64,000 nucleotides of DNA, taken from contig JASJOG010000097.1 of NCBI GenBank assembly GCA_030142905.1, positions 744,001 to 808,000 on the forward strand, read 5' to 3'. The position numbers were made by a program, and so were the translations under genes. This DNA comes from Heliopora coerulea (Eukaryota; Cnidaria; Anthozoa; Scleralcyonacea; Helioporidae). Shown piece by piece: positions 34,632-43,000 of the stretch (the first letter of the stretch is position 1; each line of letters starts with the position of its first letter). The notes below the pieces were generated by a model, which made no database searches, was not told the origin of the DNA, and saw only the letters and a program-made list of their open reading frames with translations.

Positions 34632-37600
34632 TTGGTCAACCAGCATTGGGTGAAACCACCGGACACCCCAGGGGAATAGAAATATGTATGCGGTACAATA
34701 CAAACAAAACAAGGGAAAACAGTGCACAAGCTGTTTTTGTTTCCCCCCCCCCCCCCCCTTCCCATGCTATACAAAAACTTATGAAGTGCCAAACAAAAGG
34801 AAAGCGTTCGTTGAATCCATGGGAATGAGTGGAATGGAATGGTCTTTGCTCGGAACGTTACAACTCTTTGCGATCGATCACGGCAGTTACCAGCCTTTAA
34901 ACCTTGTATCTGTCTGTCTCTGTTTCTCTGTCCAGTAGAAAAGTGGAGTACTATGTAGGCAGCGTTCAACGACTTGTAAAAAGCTAAAAGGGTGAAGGAA
35001 TTGCCAAAATTTTAGAGAGAGGATATTGACTTTTCGATCGAAGGCCCACAAGGCACAGGAGAGAATTGAAACAGGCTTCATGGGCTGATGAGGGCATTTA
35101 GTGCTTTAATGTCCTTCGTCGAACGAAGAAAAATGATGTCGGACCAAGAAAACCAATTGTTTTCAGTCAGCAAATTAAAACTTGCCGTAAATCCTCTATT
35201 AAGCCCCCGGAGGCTTATTTGTTTCAAGCCCGTTTGAGAAGGGGCTTAATGGAGAGGGAGAGCTTGTTTAATTTCGCCAAACGCTTGTGTTTTAGTAGTT
35301 GTCAAGATCCAGAATTAGTTGGACATTTGCCTATAGAACTGTCGTTCCTACTGTGTAAATTTTTATCTCGTGAAGGTTCTAGCTAAGAATTTTTACTTAC
35401 GGGAGTGAGGATTCTAGAGAACGGACTTCTGGCTCCGAGCGGCTGTATCGCTTTCTTAAACGACCAGAAAATGGTATCAATATTACATAAGGAACTTGAG
35501 CAAGAGTATTGCATGTGAATTTGTACTCGTATTGGTACGGTAAAAATACACTAATGACAATGTTGAGTATTGTTTTTGTGAGTGAGAAAGGGAAAGGGGA
35601 AGGGGACTTAAAAGAGATAGGAGAACTTAATAAATTTCTTGCCCGAAAAAGGAGGGGCTTATTAGAGAGGGACTTAATAGAGGACTTACGTAATTTTCCA
35701 TTATATTTTAAAACAAAAGAATTACTGTAGTTCGTTCTTGTTTTCCTTAGTAGACTGATGGATGCACTTGTGAAGGCGAAAAAGCTCCTACAAAGATAAT
35801 GCTTTCACCAAAATCTTCTCAAAGCGACTCATGAGTTGTCTTCTCGCTCTCCCGTGTACGTGCAGCTGTGTTGAAGCATATCACACCATAAAATATTTCT
35901 TAAAAGATCATGTCAGAATGAAACGCCATGGGTGCAGGACCAGTAGCTATATAATATTTGCATTTGATTTATCGTTCTAGCATTCGATGGACAAGAAAAG
36001 CATGTCATATATTATGAAGACATTCCTCAGACCATCACTACTACTCCTTTGTATTGCTGGCGCGGTTCGCAACGCCGCTGGCTATGTGTGGGCCTACAGT
36101 ACTCAACCTTACTTTGATAAATACTTTCCTGACGTTAAATTGAAAAAATGGATGTCGTGGATTCCGCTAGTTGGAGGTTCACTTGGGGTCATCATTGGTG
36201 GTTCTTTATCCGATAGGGTCATCAAGTACAGGGGACTTTATGCCCGTGTATGGGTTTTGGTCTTTAGTCAGGTAATCGCATATTTGGTGCCAAGTACATT
36301 GTAAAGCATGTACTAAAAATGTGGTTAAAGAGATTTACTTGTGGTCGACTCTAACGAAGATTTCAAGTGTCGTTTCAAATGTGAAAAACGTTTCGACGTA
36401 TGGAATGGAACTTACATTTTTACTTACGAAATTACTCGTTTCGTAGGCTGTAATAGGGACCTTACAATCTACGACGTTAACTTGAACGACGACGTACTTT
36501 AAACAAAAGAATTCTTCGTGCAAAACAAAGAGAATGAATATCTTTTATTCTCCAGAGCATTGTCAACATTGTCGTCGTTATGCATACAACGGCACCCGGA
36601 CCATTTTCACGTCTTAAGGAAGACGTCAGCTCGCAGAGTGAAAAAAGCTGTTAGTCAAGATTGAACTCAACCCAAGCCTGCATTCGCTTTACGAGGATTG
36701 AAGCGTTTTAGTAGTCATAAAACAACCCACAAGTATGAAGAATGGTGGTCAAGATGCCGTGGTTTCTTTAAATGCCGAAATTTTGAAGGACTTCGTCCTT
36801 CAAGTTGGCGCGGTAGATCGCAAGGTTCCTAATTTCTAAGGTAGCCCAACCTCAGTTGCAAGATTGGTGTTGCTGCTCGCCTGATGGCTCGCAACAATGA
36901 CATAGAACAGTCCTATAATTATAGAAAAAAGAGGTATACCTTCTTTTGAGAAGAACTATACATTGAGCTTGGCAAAAATTTGTCGTCCTCGGGGATTGAC
37001 AGGAGTGTTGGTAGCACAGTGGTAGCGCACGTGTCTCTCACCACTGTGACTAGGGTTCGATTCCGATTCCATACAGTTATCTGATTAAAGTTACCTTGGT
37101 CACATGTGAGAAGAGTGTTGTCCAGTTTGACTCTACCAAGCATCGCATGTTTTCTCCGAGTACTGCGGTTCCTCCTGTAGTAACACTGAACCCATGAGGG
37201 GTGGCCCTTACTGGACCTGTAGGGAGAACAGCTTAGATAGCTGATAGGGTTATCCAGTAGAAATAAAGGCACTTTACTTTTACTTTACCTTACAAGTGGG
37301 TATCAGCATTCGGCAATATTTTCTCGAGGGTTTCAAAGGCGTGACAGAGCTGGTTTCTTTTGTTTGTAATGTTAATTTTAACTATTTTTTCTTTTGTTGG
37401 TTAGGTGTTCAGTGCCCCATTTGCAGCTGGTGTTTTGTTCCTTCACCCCCCGTCTGCGTTCTTTAGTTTGATAGCGACCTATATTATTGGAGAAATGTGG
37501 ATTGGCGTTGCGTTAACGGTCGTTGTCGAGCTGGTGCCGTCTAACCTTCGTACTTCAGTCGTCGCTTATTATTTATTCATCATCAATATCATCGCGGGAA

Positions 37601-37902
37601 ATGCTCCACTTGCCGTGACTCCTCTGAAGCATGCTACGGACAGTCTGCGAACGGCTTTGTATTTATTGTACCCTGGGTTCTACCTTGCAAGCTCTGTGTT
37701 GTTTTTGTGTACTATGATCGTATTAAGGAGGGATGCCAAAAGGGCGAAGACGCTTGGCGACAAGGAGTCAGCACCATTGTTAGACAGTAATTCATTAAAG
37801 AAGAGCGACAATTATGGTTCACGGAGCAGGCCGCATAAACTGTGCAAGTTTATGTGCGAGTTTAGGATACAGACAAGAAGCGTCCATAGGAAGACGAATT
37901 AG
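15311..37902 (+). CDS. Spinster-like MFS transporter, copy A; full gene span
   Basis: Six exons (15311-15564, 21092-21373, 23479-23533, 23978-24211, 35981-36271, 37405-37902) join in frame to 1614 nt, 537 aa. TM1 contains [11 protein letters not shown], the spinster-like start. A long first loop follows, with four cysteines and sequons at N82 and N98. Next come TM2-TM3 ([12 protein letters not shown]), the LGMGEAGCTPF helix, [31 protein letters not shown], a second-half motif A ([17 protein letters not shown]) and [18 protein letters not shown]. An acidic dileucine ESAPLL is at 493-498. MFS proteins move small solutes by alternating access; spinster members act mainly at lysosomes or the plasma membrane. 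The substrate cannot be read from sequence. No stop or frameshift breaks the joined frame. Confidence 0.88.
16018..16117. repeat. Dispersed MITE-like repeat copy (MFS A intron 1)
   Basis: Same family as 7501-7604: AACTCTTTCACAGCAGGATCA at the left, TGATGCCAGACAATTTACTC in the middle, and TGCTGTAAAGGGGTTAAC at the right end. Confidence 0.55.
17331..17755 (+). repeat. CT-rich minisatellite/polypyrimidine tract
   Basis: About 425 bp of pure pyrimidine. Its core (about 17410-17610) is a 12-bp unit CCCTCTCTCTCT. The open frames through it (Ser/Leu or Arg/Glu repeats) are artefacts. It directly abuts the 5' end of a LINE fragment. Confidence 0.9.
17757..18786 (+). mobile_element. 5'-truncated, degenerate LINE fragment (RT)
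   Basis: Begins inside the RT palm ([19 protein letters not shown]), continues to the [16 protein letters not shown] motif, then loses the catalytic DD segment by deletion. After stops near 17851 and 18226 it keeps the post-RT block ([31 protein letters not shown]) to TAG at about 18706-18708. The 3' end has ATAAATAAAG followed by a CT/CA tail. CR1/L2-like by appearance; not functional. Confidence 0.75.
18787..18878 (+). repeat. CT then CA dinucleotide microsatellite at the LINE 3' end
   Basis: About 38 nt of CT repeats pass into about 38 nt of CA repeats and CT-rich debris, directly after the LINE AATAAAG. Confidence 0.9.
18880..20070. other. MFS A intron 1, no recognised feature
   Basis: Unique-looking intron sequence with short open frames only. 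Nothing supportable as gene, RNA or known repeat. Confidence 0.5.
20071..20262 (+). other. Conserved intron-1 block 1 (copy A)
   Basis: Aligns with 41481-41660 in intron 1 of copy B, including CCCAAAG, ACATGT, and AAAGCTTTCAAAA followed by GAGA blocks in the same order. Either retained duplicated intron or a shared old element. Confidence 0.6.
20584..20675 (+). other. Conserved intron-1 block 2 with AAGGTT/AACCTT palindromes (copy A)
   Basis: Aligns over about 90 bp at roughly 80 percent with 41700-41790. It is built of alternating AAGGTT and AACCTT, including the palindrome GGTTAAAATTTAACC. Several CpG positions here are TpG or CpA in copy B, as expected from methylation decay. Confidence 0.65.
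21092..21373 (+). CDS. MFS copy A exon 2
   Basis: Acceptor atcttgtag, donor gtaagt. Finishes the Cys-containing loop (sequon NSS) and encodes TM2-TM4 to LILGMG. Length 282 nt, identical to copy B. Confidence 0.9.
21726..22077. mobile_element. MITE-like element with CGGATCCAG ends
   Basis: Left end ACTTGCGGATCCAG; right end (reverse complement) AGTGGCGGATCCAG. Flanks GAGAACC and GAGAACG look like a target-site duplication. Internal TA microsatellite at about 21877-21913. No coding capacity. Ends resemble those of the 28517-28803 insertion. Confidence 0.55.
23100..23324. repeat. Two adjacent dispersed repeat copies (MFS A intron 2)
   Basis: Units at 23100-23168 and 23236-23324 carry the ATCTCCCCTTAACGA...CTGGCGTTTGCC and GTCAGCCAGAGTAAAATAAT patterns of the family seen at 7501. 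Confidence 0.55.
23479..23533 (+). CDS. MFS copy A exon 3 (55-nt small exon)
   Basis: Acceptor tattgcag, donor gtaagt. Encodes [18 protein letters not shown]; same length and near-identical product in copy B. Confidence 0.9.
23978..24211 (+). CDS. MFS copy A exon 4
   Basis: Acceptor gcttttag, donor gtaagt. Encodes [17 protein letters not shown], the [14 protein letters not shown] helix, and the start of the central cytoplasmic loop ([11 protein letters not shown]). 234 nt, as in copy B. Confidence 0.9.
24452..24485 (-). repeat. Hammerhead-like short repeat (MFS A intron 4)
   Basis: On the minus strand it reads TCTCTGACGAATGGCC then TTTGCTCAAAACGTTAGA. The core CTGACGA...AAAACGTT and the flanking TCT/AGA pair match the motif in the foldbacks at 4627 and 6027, with one substitution in the GAAA box. 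Confidence 0.45.
24901..24952 (+). repeat. AAT-type microsatellite (5' flank of LINE element 1)
   Basis: Imperfect AAT/ATG trinucleotide run abutting the start of the RLE-type LINE. Confidence 0.8.
25152..25330 (+). repeat. Three ~70-bp tandem repeats in the LINE 5' UTR
   Basis: Units start at about 25153, 25224 and 25292 with G(GTA)GGTGGGGCTC; the first two end with ACTCTGATTTCAAAACCA. The third unit is incomplete. Confidence 0.8.
28517..28803. mobile_element. 287-bp MITE inserted in LINE element 1
   Basis: 13-bp terminal inverted repeats AGTGGCGGACACT (28517-28529; reverse complement at 28791-28803) are flanked by a perfect 10-bp target duplication GATCATGCCC (28507-28516 and 28804-28813). 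No coding capacity. The 10-bp duplication suggests a Mutator-type transposase. It is younger than the LINE, whose frame resumes after it. Confidence 0.85.
29299..29314 (+). repeat. AAT tract at the 3' end of LINE element 1
   Basis: Short run of ATAATAATAAT joining element 1 to element 2. Confidence 0.8.
29315..29796 (+). mobile_element. RLE-type LINE element 2, 5'-truncated to the endonuclease domain
   Basis: Open frame to 29742 encodes only the restriction-like endonuclease part ([50 protein letters not shown]), related to but distinct from elements 1 and 3. It ends in AAT repeats. Typical 5' truncation from target-primed reverse transcription. Confidence 0.75.
29797..29838 (+). repeat. AAT microsatellite between LINE elements 2 and 3
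   Basis: About 14 perfect AAT units. Confidence 0.9.
29839..33858 (+). mobile_element. RLE-type LINE (R2/R4/Dong-like), element 3, nearly full length
   Basis: An open frame from 30034 (290 aa) has a SANT-like block [20 protein letters not shown] domain: [14 protein letters not shown] near 31513, [17 protein letters not shown] near 31811, [16 protein letters not shown] near 31914, [13 protein letters not shown] near 32102, catalytic FYMDD at 32225-32239. The 32749-33768 frame has a zinc finger C-X2-C-X8-H-X4-C (about 33196-33249), then a restriction-like endonuclease with [20 protein letters not shown]. Frame changes near 30905, 31287, 32165 and 32760 make it inactive as it stands, but domain order is complete. 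The 3' end is an AAT run. Confidence 0.82.
33859..33892 (+). repeat. AAT tract at the 3' end of LINE element 3
   Basis: Short run of AATGATAATAATAAT. Confidence 0.8.
33893..34538 (+). mobile_element. Non-coding AAT-flanked element with repeated tail module
   Basis: About 570 bp without coding potential lie between AAT tracts. Its end module (GCAGGCTGAGACC...GTGCGAGTTGT, 34411-34461) is repeated at 34488-34538, and most of it also occurs at 29839-29880, each time followed by AAT or ATT repeats. Likely non-autonomous relatives or 3' ends of the RLE-LINEs. Confidence 0.5.
34537..34632 (+). repeat. Long AAT microsatellite
   Basis: About 32 uninterrupted AAT units. Open frames through it (poly-Ile, poly-Tyr) are artefacts. 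Confidence 0.95.
35185..35691. mobile_element. MITE-like element with TCCTCTATTAAG ends
   Basis: Left end CGTAAATCCTCTATTAAGCC; right end reads, in reverse complement, CGTAAGTCCTCTATTAAGTC. Related internal sequence (CTATTAAGCCC, AATAAGCCCC) occurs in the element at 42235. No coding capacity. Confidence 0.55.
35981..36271 (+). CDS. MFS copy A exon 5
   Basis: Acceptor atcgttctag, donor gtaatc. Encodes TM7-TM8 and the second motif A ([13 protein letters not shown]). 291 nt, as in copy B. The first ten residues differ from copy B, as expected for a variable central loop. Confidence 0.88.
37003..37290 (+). mobile_element. tRNA-derived SINE, family 1, copy 1 (MFS A intron 5)
   Basis: RNA polymerase III promoter boxes: A-box-like TAGCACAGTGGTAGCGCACG (37012-37031) and perfect B box GGTTCGATTCC (37054-37064). 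A non-tRNA body follows (GTTACCTTGGTCACATGTGAG, CCTCCTGTAGTAAC), then a CTTTAC-repeat tail. No matching acceptor stem, so not a functional tRNA. Copy 2 is at 44829. Confidence 0.8.
37405..37902 (+). CDS. MFS copy A exon 6
   Basis: Acceptor gttggttag. Encodes the last TM helices, KRAK, and the ExxxLL tail, then a 25-residue-longer C-terminus than copy B. The GCATAA that ends copy B is present at 37833-37838 but is out of frame here, so translation runs on to TAG at 37900-37902. Confidence 0.88.
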   Translation: MFSAPFAAGVLFLHPPSAFFSLIATYIIGEMWIGVALTVVVELVPSNLRTSVVAYYLFIINIIAGNAPLAVTPLKHATDSLRTALYLLYPGFYLASSVLFLCTMIVLRRDAKRAKTLGDKESAPLLDSNSLKKSDNYGSRSRPHKLCKFMCEFRIQTRSVHRKTN

Positions 37903-37918
37903 ATCCTGCTTAGGAGTG

Positions 37919-37979
37919 ACTATAATGGAAATTTTAACCATTGCAATAGTATTGCAATGGTTAAAATTTCCATTATAGT
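37919..37979 (+). repeat. Perfect 61-nt palindrome (hairpin) after the MFS A stop codon
   Basis: Arms of 30 nt (37919-37948 and 37950-37979) are exact reverse complements around a single G. Its right arm end, TTTCCATTATAGT, is repeated at 37980-37993 and once more with one change. It begins 17 nt after the stop and would lie in the 3' UTR. Confidence 0.9.
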
Positions 37980-38319
37980 ATTTCCATTATAGTATTTCCA
38001 CTATAGTATTGTGATAGTGTTGCAACTATTGCGATAGTTTTTATGAGAATTCAAATCCCAAAGTTCCCATAAAAATCTCAAAGAAAGACTTTGAGTTAAG
38101 TTGTGAACACGACGTATCGGTTAAAAAAAAAAAATTGAAAGTATTCAAACGTAGGGAGATATAATAAATGTACAATAGACACCAAACTTTGTAGTTACTT
38201 GTTTGTTCAATATTGAACAGTTAAAAATTTTCAAACACAAACAAAGTTTAGTATTCTGTCTATAAAAACGTAGAAAGAACAGTAAGATACACGTGTTAAG
38301 ACCATAAATCTCAGGCTTC

Positions 38320-38325
38320 AATAAA
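38320..38325 (+). promoter_or_regulatory. Possible polyadenylation signal of MFS copy A
   Basis: AATAAA about 420 nt after the stop; use not provable from sequence. Confidence 0.35.
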
Positions 38326-38329
38326 TATA

Positions 38330-39700
38330 TACAGACCATTAACGATTAACTGACTCAGACAAGATTAAATTTATTATTTATTGACGCAGAAGTTACAGAA
38401 ACTACAGAAATTATAGATAGTTCACGAGAATATTGCAATAGTTAACGATAGTTTCATATACTATCGACATATATAACATTTTTATCCTTGGATGACCAGT
38501 TTGACAAGAAATCTAGATACTGCATTTTAGCAGAAGCAAATTGCGCCATCACTGTTGCCAAGGGTAATGGAAGGGTTTGGGTGAGGATTAGTATCTATAA
38601 CATCGCTTCAACAAATTGCGTTTACGGTTTGAACAAACTGATTGTTAGTAAGAATTAACAGGCACGACGAAAACAAATCAGCACTGAGTACCAATCCTAA
38701 AAATTGCCAGCTTACATGGCTGCAGTCGTTAAAATTTTCTACAGTTTTTAATCTCACCTGACATAACATATTGCAAATACAAATGCACAATATATTTTGG
38801 TGATAACTATTTTAACGAGAGAGAATGCAGTTTCACCATACAGTTACTAGAACTACTCATCTGTTTTCCCCCCTTACATCAGGTCTACTTAAATTAGTAA
38901 ATTTCGAGTTTCCTTGGTAAGTTGTAGTTTCGTGTTAGTAAAGGTGTTCGGTTGTGTGCTGTGCAAGCTGTGTCAGTGGATTTGTAAATAGTCAGAAAAA
39001 CTCACTTAGACCTCAGAGTTGTTCAAAGTTCTTACCTCTGACAAAGCGTGCACAGGGGGGAGATTAAAGCCCCTCAGCCCTCCCTCTCCCAACAACCTTG
39101 ATTAATGTTGATAAAATCTTTTAAAATATCCTAATTCATTGTCATTCGGACGGTACCGAATTAAACTTTTTCTAGCAACCATTTGATGGTTGCAACCACT
39201 CGCACCCGCTAAACTACAGTCTACCGTACGACAGAATGAAAGTGTGCCGCACATACACTATGTACAACTCCAAGTTTCTTTCTGGGTTGCTTCCGATATT
39301 TCACCAATTGGAAGACTGGACATTGCAAGCCACATTTTGGTAATCCAATTGCTGCAACGTCAGTTTTTTCGGTTTCTAAAATTATGCTATTAAACTTTTC
39401 ATTTAATATAGATGAACTGCGTACAAGCCCTAGAGAGATATTTGCCCCACGTTAACGAGCGTCAGACAGATGTCGTTGAGTTTTTGTGAACTCTGGCAAA
39501 GTTCACTTGATGGGAATAATTATTCCGAGTTGTCAATGAATTTACAGTTGACGTTGACGAACTTTGATAAGCTTTATTGAAATTGCGTTTGCTTTTGTAA
39601 CCATACTATTGCCGATTTTTGTTCACCAAGTTCGCTAGCTGTTTAAAGAGGAGGAAATTGAGGTCACGTGACAGATTAGTCCTCAGAGCCACTCTGGCAC
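38330..39700. other. Intergenic between the MFS copies
   Basis: 1.4 kb without supported gene, RNA or clear repeat. Confidence 0.5.
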
Positions 39701-39711
39701 GTTTGAGGAAG

Positions 39712-39733
39712 TTGCATAACGTATTTTGCATAA
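39712..39733 (+). promoter_or_regulatory. Paired TTGCATAA sites upstream of MFS copy B
   Basis: TTGCATAA at 39712-39719 and 39726-39733, starts 14 bp apart, the second 80 bp before the ATG. Mirrors the TTGCGTAA pair of copy A. Confidence 0.45.
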
Positions 39734-39812
39734 TATTGATTTGCACTGTCATCCAAGCTGACAATACCTCGACACGAGGATGAAAGTTATTACATTATAA
39801 GTCCTGTTTGAG

Positions 39813-40066
39813 ATGGCCGGTAGTTTTGTGCATCTTCGGCATGCCAGCAAATACTCTCTGTATGTGTTGGTTTGCCTCCTTGTGGCATACCTGCTCAACC
39901 AACTTGACCGATATGCGCTTGCTGTGACATCGAAACCTATGGCCCAGGACATCCATTTTGGAGACAAAGGTTGCCTCAAAAATAAGAACTATAGTTTTTC
40001 TGGACAAAGCAAGTTGTGTAATAAACAACATGGCAGCCCAGATGAAGTAGAGAGGAATAAAACCAG
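39813..40066 (+). CDS. MFS copy B exon 1
   Basis: ATG GCC GGT start, TM1 and first part of the long loop, ending RNKT with 2 nt left. Donor gtaaca. Confidence 0.9.
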
Positions 40067-43000
40067 GTAACAGCAATCGTAGTTTGATATTGTAAACTAC
40101 TATGATTAAAAAACCATACAACATTAGTTGCTCTTAAATTTTTGACTGAAAGGTCAAACATTCCAATAACCTTTCAACTATGTGTTATGTAATAACTCAT
40201 TTTAAAAGCGTACGTTGTATTTTTGACTTCCGCACTTTTAGTATGATCTGGAATGAGTTTGCCGAATGTGTGCCATAGGAAAACGAGAACTTAAAAAGCA
40301 TGATAAGAGAAGCAATTCGAACTATTGCATTTGCCGACCTTTTTGTTTGCCAATCTGTGAGCAGCAAAGAACACTGGTTTGTTCTCTTAAGTTGTGGAAG
40401 GGGGCCAAGTAAGCTATGACAGTTCATGAGAGTCATAGGATAGCCTTTACGAGTTGTAACTCATTTTTCCCAATAAACCTCTGATAAGCTTTCCTCAGGG
40501 GATGACAACAGTGTTGTAAACTTCAAATCGTAAACCCTGGCTTATATTATTTTGAAGGATTTTTCTGGACATTTTTCACTGGAGGGATTTATTGTTGAGG
40601 GCTTATGTTTGATGGGAAATTTTACTTTTCAAAATAGATAAGGCCCATTACAGGGCCATTGTTGGACCATTTGCCTGTTCCCCTCTTTGGAAATAACAAG
40701 GAGCCAGTTCTTAAAACAACAACAGTCAAGACTGAAGACACATTCTGTTTGTCACATGGCAGAAATATTTACACATGTAAATTTTTTTGAGGACAAAAAA
40801 ACTCTTAGGACAATGGGCTCATTATGTGCATTCTCTTATTTTGGTAATTGTCAGCTGCAACAAATTTATATGTATATCAGGCAAAGATTTAGTCAGCAAC
40901 TACATGTAATTTTATCATTGAGTAATGTCTTTTCATGCAGCAAGAGTTAAAATATGACTCTAATTGTAATATCTCCCAGTGGAATACATTCCCATTAGAT
41001 ACAGTCTTAGATAACCAGCTTGATGTATCTGCTCCATAGCTGGAATTTTATATAGGTGGTGGAAATTTAGGTGATACTGGGCCACATTACCAGAACAGGC
41101 TGCAAACTGATTAATGGAATGCTTAGGAGTATGGCTACTGGTGTATTGTTGGTGAATTCCAGAAAAAATTTTAAGTTTATTTTTTTAAAACAAATAGTAC
41201 ATCACATGGACAACTGATTCATTTCAAGCTTATTAGTGCTACAAAGAGGGACTTGACAGACAAATGGTAAGGCATACATCCCTCACAAAGCTGTCCAGCA
41301 TTCCACTAGATCAATAATATATTTTAATTGTGAGGAAACAGTTTGAACCTGTGGAGCTTCTTTTAACATTGAAAGGTATTTTTTTTGCATTTTAAACTTT
41401 CACACCACATCTCTTTTTTTTAAATACCATAATTGTAAACACTGTCGATTATGCCAATATAGTTGAATGTTTTCGGTTGTTTTCCTGATGTATGTGACAT
41501 GTTGCTGATTATGTTTTATAGGCCCAAAGTCAACATGTGATAAACTGCATTCTATTTGTTATAGTCACGTGTGGTCTTAATACACTGTGTGAATGGAAAT
41601 AACATTTTTTAAAGCTTTCAAAACCTTTGAGACAGGGAGAACTGCAATTTGTATATAAATTTATCATTCTGTAAGTCAGAAAAACAATTGAGGGAAGGGT
41701 GAGCTGCCTAGTACCAAAGGTTTGAACCTTTGCAAAGGTTTTGTAACAAAGGTTTAAAGGTTAAAATTTAACCTTTGTCTCACCACTGTTACTTACTGAC
41801 AGTGATCCACTCACATTTTTAAGCCCATTTTTAAGCATTTTTTATGTTTGCTTAAATTATAAGTTTCTCAACAGTATAATTATATTATCTTTGCCTAACT
41901 GCAGTACAGACTAAAGTATGTTCATTGATCTATGTACAGTACATTAATCATCTAATGTACTGCTTAAATATTAATGTTTCAAAAGGGGTAAAGCAAAACA
42001 GTTTCAAGTTGTCCTTAACTTACTTCACTTCATTGTGAAGTTTCCCAGCCTTCAAGCACAACTGGCAAAATCCACTTGCCATATTATTTTTCTTTTGAAA
42101 CTACAATAGCTTTTCAAAAAAGAAGAATAAATAAGATTTCTTTCCAAATCAATTACAGCTATTATTCAGATTATTATAAATAATTATCTACAATTTCATA
42201 ACATCACTCTTTCCCAAGGGCCATCAGTTAGTTCATACCGTAAAAGCTCTGTTAAGTCCCCCCCCCCCTCTATTAAGCCCTTCTTTCTATTTAGCTCCCA
42301 CTCTAGAAGGTTAAAAATTAAATAAGCCCCCACAAACAATATGCAAATGAGTTAAGGTTGTAAACAAAACAAGTAATTTAAAGCAGCTTTAGAAAGTGTG
42401 TATTTTATTCCTTAACATGATTTCCCCAATGTTTAGTTTCAGGTAAGCTATTTTCAATTTCTTCTTTTCATGTTCAGTTTTTAATATAAGTACAAGCTTC
42501 TTTGCATGTGGCTTGTTGGCATGACATCTTGCACTGAAGTTCCCCAGAGCAACTCGTCCATCTTCAAGCATTTAAATACAACGTAAATGGCATATGTGAT
42601 TTTAAAGTTTTATTATAGAAATTAAACATGTACCAAGTATGCGTATACAGTATCAGGTTTGTTTTTGTTTGTTTGTTTGTTTGTTTGTTTTTTGGGGATT
42701 TTTTTGTTTTTATATTAAGCCCTCCCTCTCTATTAAGCCCCTCTCTCTATTTAGTCGCCCCCTCTAGGAGGTTAAAAATTAAATAAGCCCCCGAGAGCTT
42801 TTACGGTATGTCAAAAATTTCCAACCGTCCTAGCAATTGCGTGGCCAAGAATTCGATAGGAGCGGGGTGCGGGCTGAAGAAATTTGAGACAAATGTACCG
42901 ACAAGATATTCATAATGTACCGACTAACACAATTGAGTGAAAATTGATTGGTCATTTCTCTGACGGTAAAAGTAAAACTGGAAATTTGACAAAAGAATAA

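Noticed and set aside
34485..34969. Minus-strand frames with poly-Tyr and poly-Ile
   Set aside because: Translation of the AAT microsatellite.
37011..37085. tRNA gene candidate
   Set aside because: Same reason; it is the head of SINE family 1.
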